Assembly (NCBI RefSeq): GCF_002119685.1
Contig: NZ_CP021108.1
Span: forward strand, 4,650,001-4,714,000
DNA length: 64,000 nucleotides
Direction of reading: 5' to 3'
Source: Bordetella genomosp. 8
GTDB lineage: Bacteria > Pseudomonadota > Gammaproteobacteria > Burkholderiales > Burkholderiaceae_B
Shown: piece after piece, positions 8,488 to 17,511 of the stretch
How the letters are laid out: each line of letters starts with the position of its first letter
How positions within the stretch are numbered: position 1 is the stretch's first letter
The notes under the pieces: generated by a model
Database searches by the model: none
What the model saw: the letters and a program-made list of their open reading frames with translations, nothing else
Told to the model about the DNA's origin: nothing
Made by a program: the position numbers and the translations under genes

Positions 8488-9864
8488 ATGCCAGATCCTT
8501 CGCCCCTATTGGTTGGCTGCGCGGCCGGCTTTTCCGGCGACCGCACGGATGCCGCCGGGCCCGTTGTCGATACCCTTATCGCAAGGCTGGGTGGACGCCC
8601 CGCCGAGGGACGTGCGTTCCTGATTTTCGAGACGCTGGCGGAGCGCACGCTGGCGCTGGCCCAGTTGCGCAAGCGCGCGGACCCCGAAGCGGGCTACGAG
8701 CCGCTGCTGGATGACATGCTGCGGCCGGTGCTGGCGCGTTGCCTACGGTACGGCATACGCATCGTCAGCAACTTTGGCGCGGCCAATCCGCGCGGGGCGG
8801 CACGCCATATCGCGCGCATCGCGGCCGAGCTGGAGCTGCCGACACCACGCATCGCGGTGGTCCTGGGCGACGACGTGTCGGATGCCCGGCATGCCGCGCG
8901 GCTGGCCGAACGGCTGGGGCCAAGCTACGACGCTGGCCGGGTGGCAAGCGCGAATGCCTATCTGGGGGCCGAACAGATCCGCGCGGCGCTGGACGCCGGC
9001 GCGCAGGTGGTGGTGTGCGGCCGCGTCGCGGACCCATCGCTGACGGTGGGGCCGGCCATGTCGTATTTCGGCTGGCGGCCCGACGAGTGGGACAAGCTTG
9101 GCAAGGCGACCATGGCCGGGCATCTGTTGGAATGCGGCTCGCAGGTCAGCGGTGGGTATTACGCCGACCCCGGATACAAAGATGTTCCCGGCCTGGAAAA
9201 CGTCGGCTTCCCGATCGCGGAGATCGACGCGGACGGCGACTGCATCATCGGCAAGGCGGATGATACGGGCGGCTACGTCGACGAGCATACCGTCAAGGAA
9301 CAACTGCTGTATGAAGTCCACGATCCCGCGGGCTACCTGACGCCGGACGTGGTCGCCGACATCAGCGGGGCGGAAATCAGCGTGGTCGGCAAGGACCGGG
9401 TACGGCTGCGGGGCGTAAAGGGCCATCCCAGGCCGGCCGATTACAAGGTCAATGTCTGCCTGGAAGGCGGCTGGCTGGCTGAGGGAGAAATCTCCTACGC
9501 GGGCCCGCGCGCGGAGGCGCGAGCGCGGCTCGCCGCCGACGTACTGCGCAAGCGCCTGCCCGAGCTTCGGATACGCGTGGACCTGATAGGCCGCCTGAGC
9601 GTGTTCGGCGACGATGGCGGCGCGCTGCTCGCCGAGACCGGGCCAGGTTCGAGCGAAGACATACGCCTGCGCGTTGCGGCTCATGGGGCGACCTTGGCGG
9701 ATGCGCAACGGCTGACGCGCGAAGTGACCGCCCTCTATTGTTGCGGGCCGGCTGGCGGCGGTGGCGTGCGAACCGCACTGACGCCCAGATTGAATACGGT
9801 GTCCTGCCTGCTGCCACGCGACGTCGTGCCGGCACGCTTCGAAATGGTGAGTGGCGATGAATGA
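8488..9864 (+). CDS. AtuA-like protein, DUF1446 domain
   Basis: A 458-residue protein matching the main (DUF1446) domain of the acyclic terpene utilisation AtuA family. Seen: LLVGCAAGFSGDRTDAAGPVV at the N-terminus, GIRIVSNFGAANPRGAARH, VVVCGRVADPSLTVGPAM and LLECGSQVSGGYYADPG, all characteristic. AtuA proteins are needed for catabolism of branched or terpenoid acyl compounds, but their chemistry is not settled and many homologues lie in other carboxylate-degradation clusters. The start ATG 8488 is supported by the promoter at 8431-8458. It overlaps the next gene by eight bases, so the two are translationally coupled; together they correspond to one fused protein in other organisms. Confidence 0.85.
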   Translation: MPDPSPLLVGCAAGFSGDRTDAAGPVVDTLIARLGGRPAEGRAFLIFETLAERTLALAQLRKRADPEAGYEPLLDDMLRPVLARCLRYGIRIVSNFGAANPRGAARHIARIAAELELPTPRIAVVLGDDVSDARHAARLAERLGPSYDAGRVASANAYLGAEQIRAALDAGAQVVVCGRVADPSLTVGPAMSYFGWRPDEWDKLGKATMAGHLLECGSQVSGGYYADPGYKDVPGLENVGFPIAEIDADGDCIIGKADDTGGYVDEHTVKEQLLYEVHDPAGYLTPDVVADISGAEISVVGKDRVRLRGVKGHPRPADYKVNVCLEGGWLAEGEISYAGPRAEARARLAADVLRKRLPELRIRVDLIGRLSVFGDDGGALLAETGPGSSEDIRLRVAAHGATLADAQRLTREVTALYCCGPAGGGGVRTALTPRLNTVSCLLPRDVVPARFEMVSGDE

Positions 9865-10237
9865 TGCGAACATCGTGACCGGCGATCGGCTGGTCGTGCC
9901 GCTGTACCGCGTGGCGCATGCACGGACGGGGGACAAGGGCGACCGTTCGAACATCAGCCTGATCGCGTGGGATCCGGCGTTCTACGAGCCGCTGGTCGCA
10001 CAGGTAACACCGGAACGGGTGCGGACGCATTTCGCGCATCGCAAGCCCACCGCAGTGCAACGCTATCTGCTGCCGCGCCTGCATGCGATGAATTTCGTAC
10101 TCGACGGCGTGCTCGATGGCGGCGTGAACGACGCGCTGAACCTGGATACGCACGGCAAGACGCTGTCCTACCTGCTGCTGGCGCTGGAAATCGAAATCCC
10201 CGCGCGTTACGCGGGGCTGCTGGCGGGACCGCGCTGA
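9857..10237 (+). CDS. AtuA C-terminal-like small subunit
   Basis: A 126-residue protein corresponding to the ferredoxin-fold-like C-terminal domain found at the end of fused AtuA proteins. Typical features are VPLYRVAHARTGDKGDRSNIS near the N-terminus, THFAHRKPTAVQRYLLP in the middle and ALNLDTHGKTLSYLLLALEI at the end. ATG 9857 is preferred over GTG 9851. The eight-base overlap with the upstream gene suggests one-to-one production and a complex. Its stop lies one base from the stop of the convergent hydroxyproline dehydratase gene. Confidence 0.85.
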   Translation: MNDANIVTGDRLVVPLYRVAHARTGDKGDRSNISLIAWDPAFYEPLVAQVTPERVRTHFAHRKPTAVQRYLLPRLHAMNFVLDGVLDGGVNDALNLDTHGKTLSYLLLALEIEIPARYAGLLAGPR

Positions 10238-10238
10238 C

Positions 10239-11246
10239 CTATCGCGCGAGAAAGCCGTTTTTCAGGGGATCACGCGGGTCCAGCACCCAGTTGGCGAATC
10301 CGTGGATGCTGGCGCGTCCCGATATTTCCGGCACCACGGCGTCATAGTCGCCGACCTTGGCGGCGGTCAGCGCACGGCCACGCATGATCGTGCCGATCAC
10401 GGACTCGTTGACCATGGACACGCCCAGGCCCAGGTCTCCGCGCGCCACCAGCTGCGCAATACGTCCGGCCGTGCCCGAACCGGTGGGCGAGCGATCCACC
10501 TGCCGATCGGCGAAGATGCAGCAATTCGCCTGGGTGGACCCGGGGTGGCGCGGCGCGCCACTGATGATGGTGCCGTAGATGTGGTTCAGCTCTGGGATGT
10601 GCGGGTGCGCGACCGGGTATGCCTGGTTGGCCGCGATTTTCACCTCGGCGCCGAAACGTATCAGTTGCTCGATGCGCGACTCATTGATGGCGAGCCCGTG
10701 GGCAGCGCCGTCGGTATAAAAGTAGAACGCGCCACCGAACGCGATATCGCCGGTGACCCGACCGAAGCTGGCCGTGTCGACCGAGACGTCGCGCATCACC
10801 AGGAATGACGGCACGTTGAGGAAGCGGACGTCGCCGGCCTGCTCTCCATCCCATTGGACGTAGGCCTCGATGAAACCGCAGGGCGCGTCGATCCCGACCC
10901 GGGTCTCCGGCTCGGTGCGCACGACCCACCCCAGCTCCACGGCGGCGGTCGCCAGGGCGATCACGCCATGGCCGCAATGGTCGCTATAGCCTTCGTTGTG
11001 GACGAATATCACGCCGAAGTCCGCCTCGGGTGACACGGGGTCCGTGAGGTAACCAGCGTACATATCGGCATGACCGCGCGGCTCGAATATCAGGGCCGTA
11101 CGCACGTCGTCCAGGTTTTCCTTGATCCAGGCCCTGCGCTCGACGATCGAGCGGCCTGGAAAGCGCGGCAAGCCGCTGGTGACGATGCGGAACGGCTCGC
11201 CGCCGGTATGGGTTTCGACTGTGCTGACCGCCCGTTCATAACGCAT
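10239..11246 (-). CDS. Proline racemase family; probable trans-3-hydroxy-L-proline dehydratase
   Basis: A 335-residue member of the proline racemase fold. The first catalytic Cys is present (SDHCGHG, Cys 91) but the second is Thr in DRSPTGSGTAGR (Thr 255), where racemases and 4-hydroxyproline epimerases have Cys. In this family the Cys/Thr pair marks trans-3-hydroxy-L-proline dehydratases, which yield delta-1-pyrroline-2-carboxylate. The conserved THTGGEPFRIV and the long GGAFYFYTDGAAHG segment are intact. ATG 11246 restores the normal N-terminus; the frame is open upstream but not coding. Divergent from an amidase, with a CGTATA-type sequence between them. No delta-1-pyrroline-2-carboxylate reductase is seen in the window. 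Confidence 0.85.
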   Translation of the reverse strand: MRYERAVSTVETHTGGEPFRIVTSGLPRFPGRSIVERRAWIKENLDDVRTALIFEPRGHADMYAGYLTDPVSPEADFGVIFVHNEGYSDHCGHGVIALATAAVELGWVVRTEPETRVGIDAPCGFIEAYVQWDGEQAGDVRFLNVPSFLVMRDVSVDTASFGRVTGDIAFGGAFYFYTDGAAHGLAINESRIEQLIRFGAEVKIAANQAYPVAHPHIPELNHIYGTIISGAPRHPGSTQANCCIFADRQVDRSPTGSGTAGRIAQLVARGDLGLGVSMVNESVIGTIMRGRALTAAKVGDYDAVVPEISGRASIHGFANWVLDPRDPLKNGFLAR

Positions 11247-11270
11247 CGCTGGTTTCTCGTCTCGGCTAAA

Positions 11271-11287
11271 CGTATATCGTATAATAT
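11271..11287. promoter_or_regulatory. Possible GntR operator between dehydratase and amidase
   Basis: The sequence CGTATATCGTATAATAT carries two CGTATA elements, like the tandem CGTATACGTATACG inside the perfect palindrome at 17397-17414 but with one extra base between them. It lies in the 109-base divergent promoter region. Shared control by the GntR protein is inferred. Confidence 0.35.
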
Positions 11288-11355
11288 TTTGACACAATGC
11301 AAAGATGGCCCACGCTCTACTGGCGGCCTGACCTACCCCGAAACTGAGGATCAGA

Positions 11356-12822
11356 ATGAGCAAGCCGACCGGCGACAAGCGTCCTGGCAATGAAATCGTC
11401 GACCTGTCGGCCATCGAGCTGTCCGCCGCCATACACCGGCGCGCCGTATCCTGCATCGAGGTGATGGCGGCCTACCTGTCGCAGATCGATCGCATCAACC
11501 CGCGCGTCAATGCGATCGTGGGAAGGATGGACGCCGAACAGGCGTTGCGAGTCGCGGCGGACGCGGATGCCGAGCTCGCAAAAGGCCGCAGCCGTGGCTG
11601 GATGCACGGATTTCCCCAGGCCCCTAAAGACACCGCGTCGGTCGCGGGCATGGTGTCGACGCGTGGCTCGCGCATCTACCGCGATGCCGTGACGCAGGTC
11701 GACGGCCTTGCCATCAGCCGCATGCGCGCGGCGGGATCCATCTTCATCGGGCGCACGAACGCGCCGGAATTCGGATTGGGCTCGCATACGTACAACGCGG
11801 TTTACGGCGCCACGGGCAATGCCTACGACCCGTCGCGCTGCGCGGGCGGAAGCAGTGGCGGCGCCGCGGTTGCGCTCGCCACGCATATGCTGCCGGTGGC
11901 CGACGGTGGCGACATGATGGGATCCCTGCGCAATCCGGCGGGCTACAACAATGTGTTCGGCATGCGGCCGTCCTTCGGGCGTGTTCCCGGCGCGCCCGCC
12001 GATGACGTCTTTTTCGACCAGTTGAGCACTAGCGGCCCGATGGCGCGATCGGTTGCGGAGCTGTCCATGCTGCTTTCGATCCAGGCGGGCGCGGACCCCA
12101 GGGCGCCGTTCTCCATACGACAGGACCCGAGCGTATTCACCCAACCCCTGCACCGCGACTGCCAAGGACTGCGCATAGGCTGGCTGGGCGATTTCGATGG
12201 CTATCTGGCTACCGAGCCCGGCGTCCTGGACCTGTGCGAACGTGCGCTGGGCACCTTGCGCGACATCGGCTGCTCCGTGGAGGCGGCACGCGTCGATTTT
12301 GCAATGGACAGGCTGTGGAAGGCATGGACGACGCTGCGCAGCTACCAGATCGCCGGTGAGCGCCGCCAGGATTACGATCACGCCGCGCATCGTGATTTGC
12401 TCAAGCCCGAGATGATATGGGAGGTCGAATCCGGCCGGGCATTGTCGGCTGCCGACGTCTACGATGCCACGGTCGCGCGCAGCGCCTGGTTCCAGCAATT
12501 CACCCGCCTGTTCGATACCTATGATTTCCTGGTCCTGCCCACGGCGCAGGTCTTTCCGTTCGACATCGCCAGCGATTGGCCGCACAGCATCGATGGCAGG
12601 ACCATGGACACCTACCACCGCTGGATGGAGGTCGTCATTCCGGTCTCCATGGCCGGCGTGCCTGCCTTGAATGTCCCTGCTGGATTTTCCGCCACCGGCC
12701 TGCCGATGGGCCTGCAATTGATCGGCCCGCCCCTGGGCGACATGGCGGTGCTCCAGTTGGGGCATGCGTACGAACAGGCTTGCCCGCACGTGCGCGTCGG
12801 GAGCCCGCTGCTGGATCAGTGA
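11356..12822 (+). CDS. Amidase signature family hydrolase
   Basis: A 488-residue amidase of the Ser-cisSer-Lys class. The catalytic triad is visible with exact family spacing: Lys 91 (PKDTASVAG), cis-Ser 166 (GGSSGGAA) and nucleophile Ser 190 ([13 protein letters not shown]), 75 and 24 residues apart as in well-studied amidases. The C-terminal [19 protein letters not shown] is also typical. GAGGATCAGA precedes the ATG. No signal peptide is seen, so it acts in the cytoplasm. Its 3' end overlaps the ABC ATPase gene on the other strand by seven bases. It probably hydrolyses an imported amide or ring-opened amino-acid derivative; the substrate is inferred only from context. Confidence 0.92.
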   Translation: MSKPTGDKRPGNEIVDLSAIELSAAIHRRAVSCIEVMAAYLSQIDRINPRVNAIVGRMDAEQALRVAADADAELAKGRSRGWMHGFPQAPKDTASVAGMVSTRGSRIYRDAVTQVDGLAISRMRAAGSIFIGRTNAPEFGLGSHTYNAVYGATGNAYDPSRCAGGSSGGAAVALATHMLPVADGGDMMGSLRNPAGYNNVFGMRPSFGRVPGAPADDVFFDQLSTSGPMARSVAELSMLLSIQAGADPRAPFSIRQDPSVFTQPLHRDCQGLRIGWLGDFDGYLATEPGVLDLCERALGTLRDIGCSVEAARVDFAMDRLWKAWTTLRSYQIAGERRQDYDHAAHRDLLKPEMIWEVESGRALSAADVYDATVARSAWFQQFTRLFDTYDFLVLPTAQVFPFDIASDWPHSIDGRTMDTYHRWMEVVIPVSMAGVPALNVPAGFSATGLPMGLQLIGPPLGDMAVLQLGHAYEQACPHVRVGSPLLDQ

Positions 12823-13559
12823 TCGAGTACGCGATGCAGGAACTGCTGCGTACGGGCGTTTTGCGGATGCGTAAAGATCTGCTCAGGAACGCCCTGCTCC
12901 ACAATCAATCCGCGGTCCATGAACACAACGCGGTCCGCGGTCTTGCGGGCAAATCCCATTTCGTGAGTGACGACCACCATCGTCATCCCATCCCGGGCTA
13001 GCGCTCGCATCACCTCGGTAACCTCGCCCACCAGTTCGGGATCCAGCGCGGATGTCGCTTCATCGAAGAACATGATGCCCGGCTCCATCGCGAGCGCTCG
13101 TGCTATCGCCACTCTTTGTTGCTGCCCGCCCGACAGTTGGCTTGGATAATGCAACGCACGGTCCGCCAGGCCCACGCGCGAAAGTACGTCCATGGCTCTC
13201 GTGCGCGCCTCATCCGGCCGCATCTTCCGGACCTTTATCAATGCCAGCGTGACGTTTCCCAAGGCGGTTTTGTGCGGGAACAGGTTGAACTGCTGAAACA
13301 CCATACCTACCTGGCCGCGGATTTCCGCGGCGCGCCGGGACTCATGCATGGGTATCGAGTTGACCCAGACCTGGCCGGCATCCGCCCGTTCCAGGCCGCT
13401 CATGATGCGCAACACGGTACTCTTTCCGGAGCCCGACGCGCCTATCAGTACCAGCACCTCACCGGTATGGACATGCAGGTCGATGGATTTCAAGACCTGG
13501 GTAGCGCCGAAGGACTTGCTCACACCGCGGAGCTCAATCATCGACTCAGCGGTGCTCAT
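12816..13559 (-). CDS. Polar amino acid ABC transporter ATP-binding protein
   Basis: A 247-residue ATPase of the GlnQ/HisP type. Walker [11 protein letters not shown]-loop [12 protein letters not shown], signature LSGGQQQR, Walker [14 protein letters not shown] and the switch His in [10 protein letters not shown] are all intact. ATG 13559 has AGAAGGAGC about nine bases upstream and overlaps the stop of the preceding permease as ATGA, so it ends a tightly coupled operon: receptor, permease, permease, ATPase. The LFPHKT and signature regions are standard for amino acid importers. Confidence 0.96.
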   Translation of the reverse strand: MSTAESMIELRGVSKSFGATQVLKSIDLHVHTGEVLVLIGASGSGKSTVLRIMSGLERADAGQVWVNSIPMHESRRAAEIRGQVGMVFQQFNLFPHKTALGNVTLALIKVRKMRPDEARTRAMDVLSRVGLADRALHYPSQLSGGQQQRVAIARALAMEPGIMFFDEATSALDPELVGEVTEVMRALARDGMTMVVVTHEMGFARKTADRVVFMDRGLIVEQGVPEQIFTHPQNARTQQFLHRVLDH

Positions 13560-14206
13560 GACAGCACGCTCCTTCTGGAATCGTGGCGGCGCACCCAGCG
13601 CGACAGTGGATAGCACACGGCAAAGTAGATCACGGCCACCATGGCGTAAATCCCGGCGGGGCGGCCGATCCGGTCGACAATCGCCTGCCCCTGGTGCATC
13701 AATTCACCCATGCCGATCATGCTCACGATGGAGGTATTCTTGATCAGGCCGATGTATTGCCCGACCAGCGGGGGCAAAACAATCTTGCCGGTCTGCGGCA
13801 GGATCACGGAGAAGAATGTCTGGAGCCGGCTCAAGCCCAATATCTGCGACGCTTCCCATTGGCCTTTCGGCACGGCTTCTATTCCAGCGCGGAACACCTC
13901 CGCTATAGAGGCGCCCTCGTAGATACTCAACCCGATCACCCCCGCGGCGAAAAGGTCGATGGCGTAGCCGAAGTAAGACACGCCAAAATAGATGAGCATC
14001 AGGGTGATCAGTGCCGGGCTGCCGCGGAACAGCTCTACATAGATCCTGGCGGCGACAGAAGTGCCCCAGGGCCCGAAAGTACGCAGCAGCGCGGCGAGCA
14101 GTCCGAGCAGCGTGCCGCCGACACCGGAAGCAAGCGCCAGAAGCAGCGTAATCATGAAGCCATGCAGCAGGACCGGCAGGCTGGCGGTCAGAATCTGGAG
14201 ATTCAA
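13556..14206 (-). CDS. Amino acid ABC transporter permease (TTG start)
   Basis: A 216-residue HisM/GlnP-type permease with several hydrophobic segments and the EAA loop [20 protein letters not shown]. The N-terminal [20 protein letters not shown] is the family signature. The start is probably TTG 14206: it is preceded by GGAGAGGAT, gives the normal N-terminus [18 protein letters not shown], and overlaps the upstream permease stop as TTGA. The 3' end overlaps the ATPase start as ATGA. A much longer frame open upstream is antisense-like and not coding. Confidence 0.92.
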   Translation of the reverse strand: MNLQILTASLPVLLHGFMITLLLALASGVGGTLLGLLAALLRTFGPWGTSVAARIYVELFRGSPALITLMLIYFGVSYFGYAIDLFAAGVIGLSIYEGASIAEVFRAGIEAVPKGQWEASQILGLSRLQTFFSVILPQTGKIVLPPLVGQYIGLIKNTSIVSMIGMGELMHQGQAIVDRIGRPAGIYAMVAVIYFAVCYPLSRWVRRHDSRRSVLS

Positions 14207-14901
14207 GCTATCCTCTCCAGGAGTCGCGATGACCGCGGCGTCACGACCGGCGGTTGAAATACCTTGGTGCCGATATAGGCAGCCGCGAGCGATATCGCGT
14301 TGCTCATGATGAGGTATCCGAGCAGTGTCATTGCGAAGGTTTGCACATAGAGCAGTGTTCGGGAGTTGATTACGCTGGCCACTCCAGTCAACTCCGGCAA
14401 GGCTATCGCCGATAACAAGGACGTACCCAGCAGCACATGGATCAGGTTGTTGACGATGGCGGGATAGACGGCGCGGGCAGCCTGGGGCAGCACGACATGC
14501 AGAAAAACCTGCGCGCGCCCCAGGCCGAGAATCGAAGCAGCCTCCAACTGCCCACGCGGCACGGACGCCATGCCGGCCCGGAATATCTCGGCCAGGAACC
14601 CTCCCGCATTCAAGCCCAGGGCAATTACGCCTGCCGTGTATGCGTCGAGCTTTACGCCCAGCGACGGCAAGCCAAAAAACACGATGAAGATCTGCAGCAG
14701 CATGGGTGTGTTGCGCATCAGCTCTATATAGCCGGCGGCGATCGACGCGAGCAGCCTGGACCGGGAGCCGGCGGCGGCGGCCGCCAACAGGCCAAAACCC
14801 ACACCCAGCCCAAAAGCCAGGACGGTGACCTGCAAGGTCAGCAGAATCGCGGCATAGAACTCGCCCGCGTAGCTCGCGAGCGCTATCCACTGGTAACTCA
14901 T
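14203..14901 (-). CDS. Amino acid ABC transporter permease
   Basis: A 232-residue HisQ/GlnP-type permease. Seen: GYIELMRNTPMLLQIFIVFFG, the usual ELxRxTP motif, and the EAA loop EAASILGLGRAQVFLHVVLP. It pairs with the next permease to form the heterodimeric channel. It starts 31 bases after the receptor gene and ends in a four-base overlap with the downstream permease, consistent with one transcript. Confidence 0.94.
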   Translation of the reverse strand: MSYQWIALASYAGEFYAAILLTLQVTVLAFGLGVGFGLLAAAAAGSRSRLLASIAAGYIELMRNTPMLLQIFIVFFGLPSLGVKLDAYTAGVIALGLNAGGFLAEIFRAGMASVPRGQLEAASILGLGRAQVFLHVVLPQAARAVYPAIVNNLIHVLLGTSLLSAIALPELTGVASVINSRTLLYVQTFAMTLLGYLIMSNAISLAAAYIGTKVFQPPVVTPRSSRLLERIA

Positions 14902-14932
14902 CGTTGGCTTCCCGTATGACGACCCTGGGAAA

Positions 14933-15781
14933 TCAGTACTGCGGATTCAGTGCGAAGCGGGGAGGAACGCCAAACCACTTTTCATACAGTTTCGCGTTCA
15001 CCTTCGACTGGCTGATTTCGAACAGGAACTCGTTCAGATAGTTGAGCCATACCTGGTCGCCCTGCCGGAGCCCGAAACCGTTGTATTGCAGCGGCACGGG
15101 CGCTTCGTCGGTGACGATCAGCTCCGGATTCAACTTCGCCTGATACACCAGGAAATTGGTATCTTCGAGCATCGCATCGGCCTGCCCTTGCTTGACCGCC
15201 AGGATCGCGCCCAGCGAATTGTCGTACTCCTGGATCTTCATCCCCATGTTCAGGGAACGCACCTCATCGCCATTGGTTGAACCTTTCACGGTAGCGATGC
15301 TGTGGCTGCGCATGTCTTGCAAGGACTTGATGCCGCTATCCTTTCTGACGATCAAGGATTGGCCCGCGACGACATAGGGGTCGGTGAAGGCGACTTCCTT
15401 GGCACGCTCCAGATTGCGCGTGAAGTTGCAGATCACCACATCGACTTTCCCGGTCTGGATATTCAGTATGCGGTCCGCGCCCTTGATGTTGATGACTTCC
15501 AGCTTCACGCCCATCCGCTTGGCCAACTCCTTCGCGAGGTCGACGTCGTAGCCATCGGCCGCTCCGCTCTGGTCGTAGAAGCCGAATGGCGCCGATGACA
15601 GGCACGAACCCACACGCAGAACACCGCGTTGCAACACTGCCTTCAGGGAGGATTCGGCTACCGAGGTTCTTTCGGCCGGGCTGGACGCATTCGGCGCGGT
15701 TCCGGGCACATCGACCTTGGTGCAGCCGGCCAGGATAAGAAAACCAAGCCCCGCGCACAGCCGCAGGCCTTTTACGATCAT
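14933..15781 (-). CDS. Amino acid ABC transporter receptor, lipoprotein
   Basis: A 282-residue periplasmic binding protein of the SBP_bac_3 class. It is a predicted lipoprotein: the leader ends LILAGC, with Cys 20 of the ATG 15781 product for lipid attachment. The core shows RVGSCLSSAPFGFYDQSGAADGYDVDLAKELAKRMG, where the usual GxxxDLA block binds ligand, and ATVKGSTNGDEVR later. ATG 15781 gives the cleanest leader; an in-frame TTG at 15817 is possible. It feeds the two permeases downstream. Confidence 0.92.
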   Translation of the reverse strand: MIVKGLRLCAGLGFLILAGCTKVDVPGTAPNASSPAERTSVAESSLKAVLQRGVLRVGSCLSSAPFGFYDQSGAADGYDVDLAKELAKRMGVKLEVINIKGADRILNIQTGKVDVVICNFTRNLERAKEVAFTDPYVVAGQSLIVRKDSGIKSLQDMRSHSIATVKGSTNGDEVRSLNMGMKIQEYDNSLGAILAVKQGQADAMLEDTNFLVYQAKLNPELIVTDEAPVPLQYNGFGLRQGDQVWLNYLNEFLFEISQSKVNAKLYEKWFGVPPRFALNPQY

Positions 15782-15856
15782 GAGAGTGTTCAAGATTGCT
15801 CGATTGTCAGTTGGCAAATTGAGACGATTGTCCGCCGGCGGGCTGTCGCCAACACG

Positions 15857-17371
15857 TCATTGCTGCGCGAACGAAACGCCTTTCAAATGGATAAGGCCGT
15901 CCGGATGGGGAACGAAGCCCTGGACTTTGCGTTGCAGCGCAAACGGCGACGGCGGGTAGTACAGGAATATGTCGACCACGTCCTTGTGCGTGATGGCCTG
16001 GATCTGCTCATACATGTCCTTGCGCTTCGCCTCGTCGGTGGTCTGGCGCGCGTCGTGCAGCAGCTTGTCGACTTCCGGGTTGCAGTATTCGCCATCGTTC
16101 ACCTGCCCCTTGCATGAGATGAACGCAAAGACATTGCCATCCGGATCCGAGCGTCCCGACCAGTTGCGCATGCCCACTTCGAAATTGCCCGCGCGCATCT
16201 GATGCAGCATGGCCGCATAGTCTGTGGGGCGCAGGCTCAATTCGATGCCGGCCTCGCGCGCCATGGCCTGGATCATCTCGGCCATGGCGGCCGCCGTCGT
16301 ATTGTTGCCGAACAGCAGTTCAGCCTTCACGGAGGTCTTGCCGGCTTCTTTCAGCAATGCCTTGGCCTTCGCGACGTCGCGTTTCTCGACGGGAAATTTG
16401 GCGCTGTGATACGGGCTGGCAGGCGGGAACGGCTGGCTGGCCGGCTCGAAGATTCCGCCGCCGACAACCTGGTTGATCGCGTCGCGGTCTATCGCCAGAT
16501 CCAGCGCTTTCCTGACGCGAGGATCGACGAACGGATTCGTCTTGGCGCGGTCGCCGTTATTGATATTGAAGTAGAGCTCCTGGAATCCCAGGCCGGCGAT
16601 ATTGGCGAAGCGCAGATGGCTGTCTTTCTGCACGTCGGCGGCGTCGGATGGGCTGAGGCGCTCCAGCATGTCCAGGCTGCCCGCGCGCAGGTTCTGCAGC
16701 CTCACCGTGGTATCTGGAATCGGCAGATACACGACGCGCTTGAAGTGGTAGTCCTTCGCGTCGTAGTACTTGTCGAAGCGCTCCAGCACCACGCGATCGT
16801 TCTGCACGCGTTCGACGAACTTGAACGGGCCGGAACATATGGGCTTGCGCCCTACCTTTTCTTCGTCCTGAGGATCGAAGCTGGCGGGCGACATCATCAT
16901 GCCCGCCCGGTCGCCGAGCTGGGTGAGCAAGGTGGCGTCGGGATACTTCAGCCTGATCACCAGCGTTTGCGGATCGGGGGCTTCGACCTTGTCGATCGAT
17001 ATCACCTCCCCCTTGCGGTAGCTTTCCTTGATGGTGCGCTCGCGGTCCAGGTTGGCCTTGGCGGCCGCGGCATCGAACTTCGTTTCGTCATGGAACAGCA
17101 CGTCGGTGCGCAGCTTCATGGTCAGCACCGTGTTGTCGGCGCTCCAGCTCCACGACGTGGCCAGCTGCGGGACGATGTGCAATTGCGGGTCGATATCGAC
17201 GAGCTTGTCGCACAGGGAGGCAAGAACGATCCGGCCGACGAAGGTACGCCCACGGTGGGGGTCCAGCACATCCGGGTCTTCTTGCAGGCCAATACGCATT
17301 TCCTGGGCGACCGCGGACGCCGCGGCCAGCGCCAATAGCGCCGCGGCGACGCTCCGAAACAGCTTATTCAT
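15857..17371 (-). CDS. Family 5 extracellular solute-binding protein (DppA/OppA-like), orphan
   Basis: A 504-residue periplasmic receptor of the dipeptide/oligopeptide/nickel class. A signal peptide is present (LALAAASAVAQ, cut near residue 22). Typical are the N-terminal GLQEDPDVLDPHRGRTF, LATSWSWSADNTVLTMKLR and the C-terminal YEQIQAITHKDVVDIFLYYP. AAGGCGG precedes the ATG. No Dpp-type permease or ATPase genes are near it; it sits between the GntR regulator and a polar amino acid ABC operon, 75 bases before the lipoprotein receptor. A perfect palindrome and promoter precede it, making it the first gene of the probable operon after gntR. Confidence 0.93.
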   Translation of the reverse strand: MNKLFRSVAAALLALAAASAVAQEMRIGLQEDPDVLDPHRGRTFVGRIVLASLCDKLVDIDPQLHIVPQLATSWSWSADNTVLTMKLRTDVLFHDETKFDAAAAKANLDRERTIKESYRKGEVISIDKVEAPDPQTLVIRLKYPDATLLTQLGDRAGMMMSPASFDPQDEEKVGRKPICSGPFKFVERVQNDRVVLERFDKYYDAKDYHFKRVVYLPIPDTTVRLQNLRAGSLDMLERLSPSDAADVQKDSHLRFANIAGLGFQELYFNINNGDRAKTNPFVDPRVRKALDLAIDRDAINQVVGGGIFEPASQPFPPASPYHSAKFPVEKRDVAKAKALLKEAGKTSVKAELLFGNNTTAAAMAEMIQAMAREAGIELSLRPTDYAAMLHQMRAGNFEVGMRNWSGRSDPDGNVFAFISCKGQVNDGEYCNPEVDKLLHDARQTTDEAKRKDMYEQIQAITHKDVVDIFLYYPPSPFALQRKVQGFVPHPDGLIHLKGVSFAQQ

Positions 17372-17396
17372 GATCCGCCTTGTCGTATTTTTAGAT

Positions 17397-17414
17397 ATCG
17401 TATACGTATACGAT
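17397..17414. promoter_or_regulatory. 18-bp perfect palindrome, probable GntR operator
   Basis: ATCGTATACGTATACGAT, perfect on both halves, 26 bases before the family 5 receptor start. It lies at the predicted transcription start of the promoter at 17421-17450, where a bound repressor would block transcription. FCD-type GntR proteins bind similar short AT-rich palindromes. The GntR gene is the next one upstream on the same strand. Confidence 0.65.
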
Positions 17415-17420
17415 TTATAG

Positions 17421-17450
17421 ACTCTACTCAGCGGGTGGGTGCAGCGTCAA
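17421..17450 (-). promoter_or_regulatory. Candidate promoter for transporter operon
   Basis: On the minus strand TTGACG (17445-17450) and TAGAGT (17421-17426) are 18 bases apart. The predicted start falls at about 17414, inside the palindrome. It would drive the family 5 receptor and perhaps the ABC genes beyond it. Confidence 0.4.
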
Positions 17451-17511
17451 GAAAATCGGGGCTGGGAATTACCCGAGGGGGTGGCCTGGCGTTGCATGCG
17501 CTCAGGCGAAA

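Noticed and set aside
13556..14890. A 444-codon minus-strand frame that would make one long permease
   Set aside because: Its first half is out of frame with the real upstream permease and is Arg/Gly-rich; the true gene starts at TTG 14206 with a good ribosome binding site.
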